45,866 nucleotides of DNA from Lactobacillus laiwuensis (GTDB lineage Bacteria; Bacillota; Bacilli; Lactobacillales; Lactobacillaceae). The notes below the pieces were generated by a model, which worked only from the letters and a program-made list of their open reading frames with translations, had not been told where the DNA came from and made no database searches. The translations under genes and the position numbers were made by a program. Below, piece by piece: positions 45,516-45,866 of the stretch; positions within the stretch are counted from its first letter, which is position 1; each line of letters opens with the position of its first letter. Where the stretch lies: contig NZ_BPPB01000010.1 of NCBI RefSeq assembly GCF_019972835.1, forward strand, positions 1 to 45,866. The letters run 5' to 3'.

Positions 45516-45782
45516 TTACACTTTTTAATTTTATTATAATCAAAAAATATAAAAGTATCATAAAATTAAAAATAAAGATTATATAATACTGAGGTAAATT
45601 GGGTTATTGCATGCAGCTTTAAAAGTTGTAAATCAGAAAATTATCTACCCTACTATGACAAACTCTATAAACAAATATAATTATTGAAATCTCGTTTATG
45701 ACCATACTAGCAGGATAAATAGCCTTCTTTTGATGTTATTCGATACCGACACTAAGTAAATAATTTTAAAATTTTTTATAAT

Positions 45783-45866
45783 TTATTTTTTATCGTTAAA
45801 TTGGTATTGATTAAAATCAACAACTACATCATACTTTTGCAGTTCTTCTGGATCGTAATGATGAAT
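45783..45866 (-). CDS. 3' end of an unidentified gene (partial)
   Basis: The last 27 codons of a frame that runs off the window end, closing with TAA at 45783-45785. The peptide contains HHYDPEELQKYDVVVDFNQY. Such an end is too short to assign. The 45516-45782 gap between it and the Rgg-type gene shows no further gene. Confidence 0.5.
   Translation of the reverse strand: MHHYDPEELQKYDVVVDFNQYQFNDKK

Overview
The window looks like a chromosomal segment of a low-GC Lactobacillus (Lactobacillaceae). Supporting signs are the AT-rich composition, AGGAGG-type ribosome binding sites, several PTS operons with PRD or antiterminator control, CcpA-type cre boxes, a type I pantothenate kinase, EF-P, HelD and lysine-rich secreted proteins. 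I see no rRNA, tRNA, CRISPR array, insertion sequence or prophage module. Species cannot be fixed from the sequence alone.

Layout. 1-800: a small secreted basic protein and a small basic protein of unknown function. 1127-7419 (minus): PRD regulator, ascorbate-type PTS EIIA/EIIB/EIIC, KDPG-type aldolase, KpsF/GutQ-like SIS isomerase and DapA-family lyase, which together suggest uptake and splitting of a sugar acid or related sugar. 7628-11944 (minus): a beta-glucoside operon (LicT-type antiterminator with its own RAT/terminator, EIIBCA, GH1 6-phospho-beta-glucosidase). 12164-27354: a large cyclitol (inositol)-type locus in several transcription units: three IolI-like TIM-barrel paralogues, IolH, IolG, IolE, two IolT-like MFS transporters, a third MFS protein, a fumarate-reductase-like flavoprotein with an FMN domain, a pair of divergent isocitrate-lyase/PEP-mutase-fold proteins, and an AraC regulator broken by a frameshift at a T8 tract. 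The classical later steps (IolD, IolB, IolC, IolJ) are absent from the window.

27437-36034: mainly single housekeeping or accessory genes: EF-P, a frameshifted ornithine cyclodeaminase-family gene, CoaA, an SGNH hydrolase, a GNAT enzyme, HelD, a secreted matrixin-like metalloprotease, a histidine phosphatase and a methyltransferase. 36107-42528 (minus): a complete branched-chain amino acid ABC transporter (livJ-H-M-G-F) plus a second substrate-binding lipoprotein. Each of the two binding-protein genes is preceded by its own leader with a small ORF rich in Leu/Ile/Val codons and mutually exclusive antiterminator/terminator pairings. 42643-45866: an FtsX-like membrane protein without a visible ATPase partner, an Rgg-type regulator, and the 3' end of an unknown gene.

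The two best candidates for undescribed biology are the paired peptide-dependent attenuators of the liv genes, one of which has two tandem coupled leader ORFs, and the cyclitol locus that joins early inositol enzymes to a flavin reductase and a pair of catalytically altered lyase-fold proteins.
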